A stretch of 33,758 nt of DNA, from the NCBI RefSeq assembly GCF_000425285.1, contig NZ_AUDD01000025.1:1-33758 (forward strand). The letters are read 5' to 3'. Below, piece by piece: positions 7,450-15,022 of the stretch (position 1 is its first letter; each line of letters starts with the position of its first letter). The position numbers and the translations under genes are program-made. Below the pieces are notes generated by a model. That model did not search any database. It saw only the letters and a program-made list of their open reading frames with translations, and was not told the DNA's origin. Source of the DNA: Acidipropionibacterium jensenii DSM 20535. GTDB taxonomy: Bacteria; Actinomycetota; Actinomycetes; Propionibacteriales; Propionibacteriaceae.

Positions 7450-9134
7450 GCGCGAGAAGCCCGTTCCCACGCCACCACGGCAACGCCGACCACAGCGACG
7501 CCGACAGCAACGACCACGGCGACGCCGCCCGCTCCGACCACGGCGACGCCGGCGACTCCCGACATCCTGGAGACGCCGACGACACCAGAGGATCGGCCCG
7601 CACCGACCGCCCTGGACGCGACCGCCACGCGGTCCGCCACGCCGCCCCCACCGGCCGCTACCGGATCACCGAGGACCGCCATGTCGCAGTCGTCGGCGGC
7701 GGCATCGCCGGGCTGGCGGCCGCCACCGTGCTGGCAGAGCGCGGGGTGAGGGTCACCCTTCTGGAGTCCGAACCGCGACTGGGAGGCCGGGTCGCCTCAT
7801 GGCCGATCGGCGAGGGCCGCACAATGAGTCGCGGATTCCACGCCTTCTTCCGCCAGTACTACAACCTGCGCTCCCTGCTGAAGCGGTTCGACCCCGACCT
7901 CACCAGCCTCGCCCCGGTCCCGGACTACCCGCTTCAACGCCCCGACGGCCTGCGCGACTCCTTCTCGAACATCCCGCTCACCCCGCCGTGTAGCATCCTC
8001 GGTTTCGTTCTGCGCAGCCCCACGATCACCCTGCGCTCCCTGGTCGACGTCAACGTCGCGGCGGCGCTGGAACTGGTCCGGGTCCGCTTCCCCGACACCT
8101 TCTCCGCCTACGACGGCGAGTCGGCCGCGGCATTCCTCGACCGGCTGCGGTTCCCGCCGGCCGCCAGGGACCTGGCCCTCGAGGTCTTCGCGCGCTCCTT
8201 CTTCGCCGATCCCGACGACTTCGCCGCCGGCGAGCTGGTCGCGATGTTCCACACCTACTTCCTCGGCTCCGCCGAGGGCCTGGTCTTCGACGTCCCGGTC
8301 GACGACTACGACACCACCCTGTGGGCTCCCCTCGGACGGGTCCTCGACGGATTCGGCGTCGACGTGCGCACCTCCTGCCCGGTCCGGTCCATCGACACCA
8401 CCGCGCAGGGCGCGACCCTCACCCTGGACGACGGCGTCCTGTCCGCCGACGCCGTGGTGCTGGCCACCGATCCGCGCACCGCCCGGCAGCTGGCGGCGTC
8501 GACCACCTCGCCATCCCTGGCCGGCTGGCGCCACGCCGTCGCCGCCACCCGCAACGCCCCTCCCTTCGTGGTGGTCCGGCTCTGGCTGGACGAACCGGTC
8601 GAGGCCGATCGACCGCCCTTCCTCGGCACCAGCGGATACGGTCCGCTGGACAACATCTCCGTGCTGGAGCGGTTCGAGGACGGCGCCCGGAAATGGTCAG
8701 CCCAGCACGGCGGCGCCTCGGTCGTGGAGCTGCACGGCTACGCCTGCGACCCGTCGGTGACCACCGACCCCGCCGCCCTGGACGACGTCGTCACCGAGCT
8801 GTCTCACCAGCTTCACGCGGCCCTTCCCGAGACCGCGCGGCTGGGTGTGGTGCACCGCGAGGTGCTGGCCAGGCAGGACTGCCCGGTGATCGGCCCCCGC
8901 GGCTGGACCGAGCGTCCCGGGGTGACGACCCCCTCCCCGGCCCTGGTGCTGGCCGGCGACTGGGTGGCCTGCGACCTTCCGGTCGCGCTGATGGAGCGCG
9001 CCGCCACCACCGGTTTCCTGGCAGCCAACACCCTGCTGCACCGTTGGGGAGTCCAGGGTCAGGACGTCTGGTCCACCCCGATGAGCGGCCTGCTGGCCAC
9101 ACCGCGGCAGCGCTCCTGGACGGCGCTGCCCTGA
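7446..9134 (+). CDS. crtU: isorenieratene synthase (carotene desaturase/methyltransferase) CrtU
   Basis: The 562-aa FAD-dependent carotenoid oxidoreductase has the dinucleotide motif VVGGGIAGLAAATVLAERG at about 82-100. The CrtU-typical GFHAFFRQYYNLRSLLKR follows about 30 residues later, and the C-terminal flavin motif is LVLAGDWVACDLPVALMERA. CrtU desaturates the beta-ring and shifts a methyl group to give an aromatic phi-end group, turning beta-carotene into isorenieratene. Unusual is a 70-residue N-terminal extension before the fold begins, rich in His and Asp (repeats such as DHGDA and GDADD), not expected in the family. The ATG forms an ATGA overlap with crtYd. The gene is convergent with crtR. 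Confidence 0.85.
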   Translation: MSARSPFPRHHGNADHSDADSNDHGDAARSDHGDAGDSRHPGDADDTRGSARTDRPGRDRHAVRHAAPTGRYRITEDRHVAVVGGGIAGLAAATVLAERGVRVTLLESEPRLGGRVASWPIGEGRTMSRGFHAFFRQYYNLRSLLKRFDPDLTSLAPVPDYPLQRPDGLRDSFSNIPLTPPCSILGFVLRSPTITLRSLVDVNVAAALELVRVRFPDTFSAYDGESAAAFLDRLRFPPAARDLALEVFARSFFADPDDFAAGELVAMFHTYFLGSAEGLVFDVPVDDYDTTLWAPLGRVLDGFGVDVRTSCPVRSIDTTAQGATLTLDDGVLSADAVVLATDPRTARQLAASTTSPSLAGWRHAVAATRNAPPFVVVRLWLDEPVEADRPPFLGTSGYGPLDNISVLERFEDGARKWSAQHGGASVVELHGYACDPSVTTDPAALDDVVTELSHQLHAALPETARLGVVHREVLARQDCPVIGPRGWTERPGVTTPSPALVLAGDWVACDLPVALMERAATTGFLAANTLLHRWGVQGQDVWSTPMSGLLATPRQRSWTALP

Positions 9135-9140
9135 GTCGGC

Positions 9141-9157
9141 CCCGCGATCACCGCGGG
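9141..9157. terminator. hairpin between convergent crtU and crtR
   Basis: CCCGCG (9141-9146) and CGCGGG (9152-9157) pair over 6 bp with a 5-nt loop. The hairpin starts 7 bp after the crtU stop and covers the crtR stop codon. It lacks a T-run; bidirectional termination is plausible. Confidence 0.4.
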
Positions 9158-9720
9158 TGGCGCGGCAGATCCGCGGCCCACGGGGCGTGGAACAGTGAGA
9201 GTTCCTGGGCGGTGTCGTCGAGGAAGCCGATGACGACGTCGCGCTCGGCCGGGGTGAGCCGGGCCGCGGCGTTGAACCGGCGGGCCTGCTGGCGTCCCAC
9301 GGTCGACGCGGCGGCCTCGCGGGTCTCCGGGGTGATGCTGATCACCAGCGCCCGCCGGTCGCTGGGGTGGGGCCGGCGGGTGATGTGGCCACCGCGCTCC
9401 AGCCGGTCGAGAAGCTTGGTCGTCGAGGCACTGGAGATGCCCAGTTGGGCCGCGATGACGCTGGGAGTGACCAGCTCCCCGCGACGCCCGCTCACCATCA
9501 GGAAGTGCAGCGCCCGCATGTCGGTGCGGTTGAGCTTCATGTAGGCGTCGGAGGCCTCGACCAGCTCCTCCTCGACCTGCCGCAACCGCGCGAAGGCGCC
9601 CATCAGGGTGTTGATCTGGGCGATGTCGGGGTCCGACAGCGAGGACCGGTCCACCAGGTCACTTGACTCGACGTCGTAGAGACTGAGGCGACTCGTCTGC
9701 GCATCGCGGTCTTCACTCAC
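9148..9720 (-). CDS. crtR: MarR-family regulator, CrtR-like
   Basis: The 190-aa protein has a MarR winged helix: LNRTDMRALHFLM (helix 1-2), TPSVIAAQLGISSASTTKLLDRLERGGHITR (helix-turn-helix, about 88-118) and the wing RRPHPSDRRALVISITPETR. A 30-residue hydrophilic N-terminus precedes it. It lies between the two crt units and diverges from crtE. In Corynebacterium glutamicum the MarR protein CrtR occupies the same divergent position, represses crtE and is released by geranylgeranyl diphosphate. The same role is likely here by position and family. The GTG at 9720 has no ribosome site and TAATCT lies six bases upstream, so the transcript is probably leaderless. Confidence 0.8.
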   Translation of the reverse strand: MSEDRDAQTSRLSLYDVESSDLVDRSSLSDPDIAQINTLMGAFARLRQVEEELVEASDAYMKLNRTDMRALHFLMVSGRRGELVTPSVIAAQLGISSASTTKLLDRLERGGHITRRPHPSDRRALVISITPETREAAASTVGRQQARRFNAAARLTPAERDVVIGFLDDTAQELSLFHAPWAADLPRHPR

Positions 9721-9734
9721 GGGGAAAGATTATC
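9721..9734 (-). promoter_or_regulatory. crtR promoter -10, leaderless
   Basis: On the minus strand GATAATCT (9734-9727) supplies either GATAAT or TAATCT as -10, followed by TTCCCC and the GTG at 9720. No Shine-Dalgarno sequence is present. Confidence 0.45.
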
Positions 9735-9753
9735 AGCACAGTCAGATACATCC

Positions 9754-9780
9754 TTTACATATTGCTAGCCTGGCTATTAA
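9754..9780 (+). promoter_or_regulatory. crtE promoter with overlapping palindromic operator candidate
   Basis: TTTACA (9754-9759) and TATTAA (9775-9780) form a -35/-10 pair with a 15-nt spacer. The perfect palindrome TAGCC-T-GGCTA (9766-9776) fills the spacer and covers the first two bases of the -10, a typical repressor position. A direct repeat of TACAT (9747-9751 and 9756-9760) lies just upstream. The adjacent crtR product is the obvious candidate ligand (inference). Confidence 0.5.
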
Positions 9781-9818
9781 AGTCTCAAGGAAGCCACTTA
9801 CTTCTGGAGGGATCACTG

Positions 9819-9878
9819 ATGAACGACAGTCTCACAGCTGCCCAGTCGTCACTCCCACGCACTGCGGGGCAGCGATGA
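9819..9878 (+). CDS. 19-aa leader peptide ORF coupled to crtE
   Basis: ATG 9819 has the strongest ribosome site of this operon, GGAGGG at 9806-9811, seven bases upstream. It opens a 19-codon frame encoding MNDSLTAAQSSLPRTAGQR. Its TGA (9876-9878) overlaps the ATG of crtE (9875-9877) as ATGA, in another frame. crtE itself has no good ribosome site directly upstream, so crtE is probably translated by ribosomes that finish this leader. The peptide is hydrophilic without a run of any single residue, so amino-acid attenuation is not suggested. The alternative is that crtE uses the upstream site poorly and the small frame is fortuitous. Confidence 0.5.
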   Translation: MNDSLTAAQSSLPRTAGQR

Positions 9879-10978
9879 CAGCGCCCATCTGCACCGACGA
9901 GGCCGCGACCCGCGCCCACCTCCAGACCCTCATCTCAGAGTTCTTCGAGGGCGGTACCGGTCGGGCCGCCGGCTACGGCAGCCACTTCCAGAAGCTCTGG
10001 CAGATCGCCGGCCGATCGGTGGCCGGCGGCAAGCTGATGCGGCCCCTGCTGCTCATGAACTGCCACGACGCGCTGAGCTCCGATCGCGAATCGCGCCACC
10101 ACGGCCACCGCGCCGCCAACGACCCGGTCTCCAACCTGGCGGTCGCGGTGGAGCTGCTGCACTACTCCTTCCTCCTCCACGACGACGTCATCGACGGCGA
10201 CCTGCTGCGCCGGGGCCGACCCAATCTCATCGGTTCGATGGTCAACGACGACGCCACCGCCGACCACGACGTCGCCCGGGTGATGCACTGGGCGCAGACC
10301 TGCGGGATCCTGATGGGCGATCTGCTGCTGTCGGCCAGCCACCAGATCTTCGCCCGCGCCGCCGTCGGCGAGTTGCAACGGATCCGCCTGCTCGACCTCC
10401 TCGACGAGACGATCGAGGACTCGATCGCCGGTGAGCAGATCGACGTCGGACTGAGCGACGCGATCATCTCGCCGGAGCTGCACACCATCCTCGACATGAC
10501 CGCCCGCAAGACCGCCACCTACAGTTTCGAGCTGCCGATGCGGATGGCGGCGGTGCTCACCGGGGCACCGCGCTGCGTGGAGGACCGGATGGGCACGATC
10601 GGACGCCATCTGGGGCTGGGGTTCCAGCTCCAGGACGACCTGCTGGGCGCCTTCGGCGACCCGGCCGCCCACGGCAAGGACCACCTCTCCGATCTGCGCG
10701 AGGGCAAGCAGACCGCGATCATCGCCGCGGCCCGCACCACCCCGGCCTGGCCCGACATCGAGGGTCTCCTCGAGATGGCGGCGCTCTCCCAGCACGAGGC
10801 GGCGCGGCTGTCCGCGATGCTGGCCGAGTGCGGCGCCCAGGACCGGGTCGCCGACCTCGCCGAGCAGGAGCTGCGATCGGCCACCATGCTCATCGACACC
10901 TCGGGCGAGGACCTCCCCCAGCCGGTCCGCACGGTCCTCATCGACCTCATCGAGAAGCTCTGGGGACGATCCTCATGA
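9875..10978 (+). CDS. crtE: geranylgeranyl diphosphate synthase CrtE
   Basis: The 367-aa protein is an E-isoprenyl diphosphate synthase. The first Asp-rich motif DDVID is at 103-107 (context LLHDDVIDGD), the RRGRPN substrate-contact segment follows at about 112-117, and the second Asp-rich motif DDLLGAFGD is at 254-262 (context GFQLQDDLL). It condenses isopentenyl diphosphate onto allylic diphosphates to make C20 GGPP, the entry substrate of the carotenoid pathway and the likely signal read by CrtR. It is the first gene of crtE-crtB-crtI-ferrochelatase. Its stop overlaps the crtB start as ATGA. Confidence 0.9.
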   Translation: MTAPICTDEAATRAHLQTLISEFFEGGTGRAAGYGSHFQKLWQIAGRSVAGGKLMRPLLLMNCHDALSSDRESRHHGHRAANDPVSNLAVAVELLHYSFLLHDDVIDGDLLRRGRPNLIGSMVNDDATADHDVARVMHWAQTCGILMGDLLLSASHQIFARAAVGELQRIRLLDLLDETIEDSIAGEQIDVGLSDAIISPELHTILDMTARKTATYSFELPMRMAAVLTGAPRCVEDRMGTIGRHLGLGFQLQDDLLGAFGDPAAHGKDHLSDLREGKQTAIIAAARTTPAWPDIEGLLEMAALSQHEAARLSAMLAECGAQDRVADLAEQELRSATMLIDTSGEDLPQPVRTVLIDLIEKLWGRSS

Positions 10979-11928
10979 CCTCCCCGCACCTTGCCTCCCC
11001 GCACCTGGACGGACCGGCTCCCACCTCACCGTCCGCACCGGAACCGACTCCCACCGGATCGGCCCTGCGCACCTACACTCGCACCGCCGAGCGGGCCTCG
11101 GCCGAGGTGATCTCCTGCTACTCGACCTCCTTCGGCGCGGCCACCAGGCTGCTGGGAGCGCGACACCGCCAGCACGTCCGCAACGTCTACGCCCTGGTCC
11201 GGGTGGCCGACGAGATCGTCGACGGCGTCTGCCAGCAGGCGGGCCTCGACACCGCCGCGCAGGAGGACGTCCTGGAGCGGTTCATCGCCGAGACCCACCG
11301 CGGTCTGGACACCGGTTACAGCAGCAACCTGGTCGTCCACGCCTTCGCCCACACCGCCCGGGCGGCCGGTTTCGGACGCGATCTGGTCGATCCCTTCTTC
11401 GCCTCGATGCGTTCGGACCTCCATCACGACGACGCCGCCGGGCTCGACGAGCAGGCCCACGACTCCTATGTGCATGGTTCTGCGGAGGTGGTGGGGCTGA
11501 TGTGCCTGGCCGTCTTCGTCCGCGAGGAGCACCTCGATCCGGCCACCCGCTCCCGACTGGAGCACGGTGCCGCCCGACTCGGCGCGGCCTTCCAGGACGT
11601 CAACTTCCTGCGCGACCTCGCCGACGACACCGACCGCCTAGGCCGCTCCTACCTGGGGCCCGCCCACCGGCTGACCGACGCCGACCGCGACCGGATCGTC
11701 TCGCGGATCCGCGACCAGCTCGCCGACGCCGAAGCGGTGATCGGGCTGCTGCCCATCGACTCCAGGTCCGCGGTGCGCAGCGCCGCCGGACTGTTCGCCG
11801 CGCTGGCCGACCGGCTGTCACGCACACCGGTCGAGGACCTCTACCGACGCCGGGTGAGGGTCCCCGATCTCAGGAAGGCCGCCATCATCGCCGAGGCCGT
11901 GGGCCGGACATGGAGGGAACGCCGATGA
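10975..11928 (+). CDS. crtB: phytoene synthase CrtB
   Basis: The 317-aa squalene/phytoene synthase family protein joins two GGPP molecules head to head into phytoene. The first Mg-binding motif is DEIVD at 79-83 (context YALVRVADEIVDG) and the second is QDVNFLRDLADD at 207-218. CYSTSFG at about 48-54 is the conserved substrate-binding start. The first 28 residues are Pro/Ser-rich and outside the fold. ATG 10975 overlaps the crtE stop, and the crtB stop overlaps the ATG of crtI (ATGA again), so all three enzymes are translationally linked. Confidence 0.9.
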   Translation: MTSPHLASPHLDGPAPTSPSAPEPTPTGSALRTYTRTAERASAEVISCYSTSFGAATRLLGARHRQHVRNVYALVRVADEIVDGVCQQAGLDTAAQEDVLERFIAETHRGLDTGYSSNLVVHAFAHTARAAGFGRDLVDPFFASMRSDLHHDDAAGLDEQAHDSYVHGSAEVVGLMCLAVFVREEHLDPATRSRLEHGAARLGAAFQDVNFLRDLADDTDRLGRSYLGPAHRLTDADRDRIVSRIRDQLADAEAVIGLLPIDSRSAVRSAAGLFAALADRLSRTPVEDLYRRRVRVPDLRKAAIIAEAVGRTWRERR

Positions 11929-13769
11929 GTCGGGTCGTCATCATCGGGGCAGGGGTGGCCGGACTCGCCACCGCCGCCCTGCTGGCCCATCAGGGTCACG
12001 AGGTCGAGGTGCTCGAGGGGCGCGACGACGTCGGCGGCCGGGCCGGCAGCCTCACCCGCGACGGGTTCCGGTTCGACACCGGCCCCTCCTGGTACCTGAT
12101 GCCCGAGGTCTTCGAGCACTTCTTCGAGCTGCTGGGCACCTCGAGCGCCGAACAGCTGGACCTGCGCACCCTGGATCCGGGCTACGCGGTGTTCAGCGAA
12201 CCCGATCCTGGCGCGCCGGCGTCTCCCCCGGTCATCATTCCCCGTGGTCAGGACGCCGTCGAGAGGGTCTTCGAGAGCCGCGAGCCCGGCTCCAGCACGG
12301 CCCTCCGGAGCTACCTGGACTCCGCCGCCAGGACCTCGCGGCTGGCCCAGGAGTACTTCCTCTACAACCCGTACACCCGGTTGCGGCCGATCCTCACCCC
12401 CGAGATCACGCGCAGCCTGCCCGACCTCGCCGGCCTGCTCACCCAGTCCCTCGCCGACCACATCTCACGCCGGTTCCGCGACCCCGTGCTGAGGCAGGTG
12501 CTGGGCTACCCCGCGGTCTTCCTAGGCACCAGCCCCGACCGGGCACCGGCGATGTACCACCTGATGAGCGCCTTCGACCTGGCCGAGGGGGTCCAGTACC
12601 CGATCGGCGGATTCTGGGAGCTGGTCCGCCGCATCGAGGATCTGGCGCGGGCCGAAGGGGTGCGGATCACCACCGGCGCACGGGTGACGCAGATCACCAC
12701 CGATGCGCGGACCACCGGGCCCGGCAGTCGGGAGGTCCCGGGGAGCACCGATTCACGGGACGCGGGGAGCGCCGCTGCGCGAGACGCCGGGAGCGCGACG
12801 TCCCCGGGTGACCGCCGTCCCCATCCTCTCGGCCGCCTCCTCCGACGTCCCCGCCCGCGCCGGGTGACCGGAGTCTCCTGGCGATCGGCCGACGGCCGCG
12901 ACCGGCACACCGAGGCCGAGATCGTCGTCTCGGCGGCCGACCTGCACCACACCGAGACCCGGCTGCTGGCCCCGAACGCCCGCAGCTATCCGGAACGATG
13001 GTGGCGCCGCCGGGTGAGCGGCCCGGGAGCGGTCCTGGTGATGCTCGGGGTCCGCGGCCGGCTGCCCGAGCTGCCGCACCACTCGCTGTTCTTCACTCGG
13101 GACTGGGACACCAACTTCGCCGCGATCTTCGGTGACGCACCCCGCATCCCCGACCCGGCGTCGATCTACCTGTGCAAGCCGAGCCAGACCGACGACACCG
13201 TCGCCCCCGAGGGGGACGAGAACCTCTTCGTGCTGGTTCCGGTCCCGGCAGATCCCGGCCTGGGCCACGGCGGCCCCGACGGCACCGGCTCGCCGACGAT
13301 CGAGCGGACCGCCGACGCGGCCATCGACCAGATCAGCCGTTGGGCCGGGATTCCCGACCTGGCGAGTCGGATCCTGGTGCGCCACACCGTCGGCCCCCAG
13401 GACTTCGCCGACCAGTACCACTCCTGGCACGGCGGCATGCTCGGGCCGGGGCACATCCTGCGGCAGAGCGCGATGTTCCGGGCCCAGAACCAGTCCCGCC
13501 GGGTAGACGGCCTCTACTACGCCGGCGCGACGACCGCCCCCGGCGTCGGGGTGCCGATGTGCCTCATCAGCGCCGAGCTGGTCCTCAAGCGGATCACCGG
13601 GGACCACAGCGCCGGGCCCACCGCACCCCACCCGTCACCGACGACTCGCACCTCCCCGGTCCCGCCCCCGGCGTCGTCCGTTCGGACGTCGTCACCACAC
13701 CCGTTCCCCGCCGATCCATCAGCCAGCGACCCATCACCCACCCATGCCGCCTCGAAGGAGACCCCGTGA
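11925..13769 (+). CDS. crtI: phytoene desaturase CrtI
   Basis: The 614-aa FAD enzyme introduces the double bonds that turn phytoene into lycopene. It begins with the dinucleotide fold VVIIGAGVAGLATAALL and RDDVGGRAG, followed by DTGPSWYLMPEVFE. It ends with the carotenoid-desaturase signature DGLYYAGATTAPGVGVPMCL. It is longer than the usual 490-550 residues for two reasons. A low-complexity insertion of about 45 residues near 265-310 carries a repeated DAGSA/RDAGSAT unit and an Arg/Pro-rich end. A Pro/Ser/Thr-rich tail of about 50 residues follows the last helix. Both lie outside conserved motifs, so activity is probably kept. ATG 11925 overlaps crtB; the stop overlaps the GTG of the ferrochelatase. 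Confidence 0.9.
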   Translation: MSRVVIIGAGVAGLATAALLAHQGHEVEVLEGRDDVGGRAGSLTRDGFRFDTGPSWYLMPEVFEHFFELLGTSSAEQLDLRTLDPGYAVFSEPDPGAPASPPVIIPRGQDAVERVFESREPGSSTALRSYLDSAARTSRLAQEYFLYNPYTRLRPILTPEITRSLPDLAGLLTQSLADHISRRFRDPVLRQVLGYPAVFLGTSPDRAPAMYHLMSAFDLAEGVQYPIGGFWELVRRIEDLARAEGVRITTGARVTQITTDARTTGPGSREVPGSTDSRDAGSAAARDAGSATSPGDRRPHPLGRLLRRPRPRRVTGVSWRSADGRDRHTEAEIVVSAADLHHTETRLLAPNARSYPERWWRRRVSGPGAVLVMLGVRGRLPELPHHSLFFTRDWDTNFAAIFGDAPRIPDPASIYLCKPSQTDDTVAPEGDENLFVLVPVPADPGLGHGGPDGTGSPTIERTADAAIDQISRWAGIPDLASRILVRHTVGPQDFADQYHSWHGGMLGPGHILRQSAMFRAQNQSRRVDGLYYAGATTAPGVGVPMCLISAELVLKRITGDHSAGPTAPHPSPTTRTSPVPPPASSVRTSSPHPFPADPSASDPSPTHAASKETP

Positions 13770-14983
13770 CCACGCTGCCCGCCCAGCCGTGCCACCGCAC
13801 AAGCAAGCCGCCCAGGGCCCGAGGCGTCCATCTCGAACCCGGCGCCAGGGTCGCCTCGGCCACCGAGCCCGCCCAGTCCGGTCCCGCCCACGTCACCCGG
13901 CCGGTCGCTTACGACGCGATCCTGCTGTCGGGATTCGGCGGCCCGGAGGGGCCCGACGACGTCATGCCCTTCCTGCGCAATGTCACCCGCGGCCGAGGAA
14001 TCCCCGACGAGAGACTCGAGGAGGTCGCCCACCACTACCTCGCCTTCGGCGGCGCCAGCCCCATCAACGAGCAGAACCGGCAGTTGCGCGGCCTGCTCGA
14101 GGCCGCGCTGGCCACGGCCGGCATCGACCTGCCGGTCTACTGGGGAAACCGAAACTGGGAGCCCTATCTCGACGAGGCCTTGGCCCGGGCGGCCGCCGAC
14201 GGGGTGCACCGGATCCTCGCCATCCCGACGAGCGCCTACTCCTCCTACTCCTCGTGCCGGCAGTACCGCGAGGACTGGGCCGACGCCCTGGAGAGTGCAG
14301 GCCTGCAGGACCGACTGCAGATCGACAAGGTGCGACAGTTCTTCTCCCACCCCGGGTTCGTCCAGCCCTTCATCGACGGGGTGCGCGAGGCGATCGCCGC
14401 CGCCGAGCAGGACGGCCACCCCCGCTCCGAGATCGAGGTGCTCTTCTCCACCCACAGCATCCCCTCGGCCGACGCCGCCCTGTCGGGTGCCGGCCAGTTC
14501 GACGGGAGGCAGGGTGGGGCCTATGTCGGTCAGCACCTGGCCGTCGCCGAGCACGTGATGGCCGCCGTCGCCCCCGAGGTGTCCTGGCAGCTGGTCTTCC
14601 AGTCGCGCTCCGGAGCCCCCTCGACGCCGTGGCTGGAACCCGACATCAACGACGCGATCGGGGCCCTGTCCGACCGCACGGCGGTGATCATCGTGCCCTC
14701 CGGTTTCGTCAGCGATCACCTCGAGGTGCTGTGGGATCTGGACCGCGAGGCCTGCCAGACGGCCCGGGACGCCGGTCTGTGGGTGCGGCGCACCCCCACT
14801 CCCGGCACCAGCCCGGAGTTCGTCGACGCCCTGGTCGACCTGGTGCGGGAGCGCCTGGCCGGCACCCCGGCAGCCGAGCGCGCCAACGTCACCTCGGTGG
14901 GCCCGTGGTTCGACGTGTGCCGTCGGGGCTGCTGCGCGAAGTCGACCGGCCCCTGCCACCCGGCGATCGCCGGGCTGATCTGA
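13766..14983 (+). CDS. hemH: ferrochelatase (actinobacterial coproporphyrin ferrochelatase type)
   Basis: The 405-aa protein carries ferrochelatase motifs in order: LLSGFGGPEGPDDVMPFL (about 53-70), NVTRGRGIP, GNRNWEPYL, FSTHSIPSAD with the metal-site His, FQSRSGAPSTPWLEPDI, and VPSGFVSDHLEVLWDLD. It inserts Fe2+ into a porphyrin; in actinobacteria the substrate is coproporphyrin III (CpfC), so cpfC is an alternative symbol. Cys164 and four C-terminal Cys (385, 389, 390, 397) resemble the [2Fe-2S] ligand set described for Mycobacterium ferrochelatase. The first 45 residues are an extra, disordered-looking segment. GTG 13766 has AAGGAG (13755-13760) and a GTGA overlap with crtI. Location in a carotenoid operon is unusual. 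Confidence 0.88.
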   Translation: MTTLPAQPCHRTSKPPRARGVHLEPGARVASATEPAQSGPAHVTRPVAYDAILLSGFGGPEGPDDVMPFLRNVTRGRGIPDERLEEVAHHYLAFGGASPINEQNRQLRGLLEAALATAGIDLPVYWGNRNWEPYLDEALARAAADGVHRILAIPTSAYSSYSSCRQYREDWADALESAGLQDRLQIDKVRQFFSHPGFVQPFIDGVREAIAAAEQDGHPRSEIEVLFSTHSIPSADAALSGAGQFDGRQGGAYVGQHLAVAEHVMAAVAPEVSWQLVFQSRSGAPSTPWLEPDINDAIGALSDRTAVIIVPSGFVSDHLEVLWDLDREACQTARDAGLWVRRTPTPGTSPEFVDALVDLVRERLAGTPAAERANVTSVGPWFDVCRRGCCAKSTGPCHPAIAGLI

Positions 14984-15022
14984 CCCCCCGACACGCGGTT
15001 CGGCCCGATGAGAGGAGCCCCG

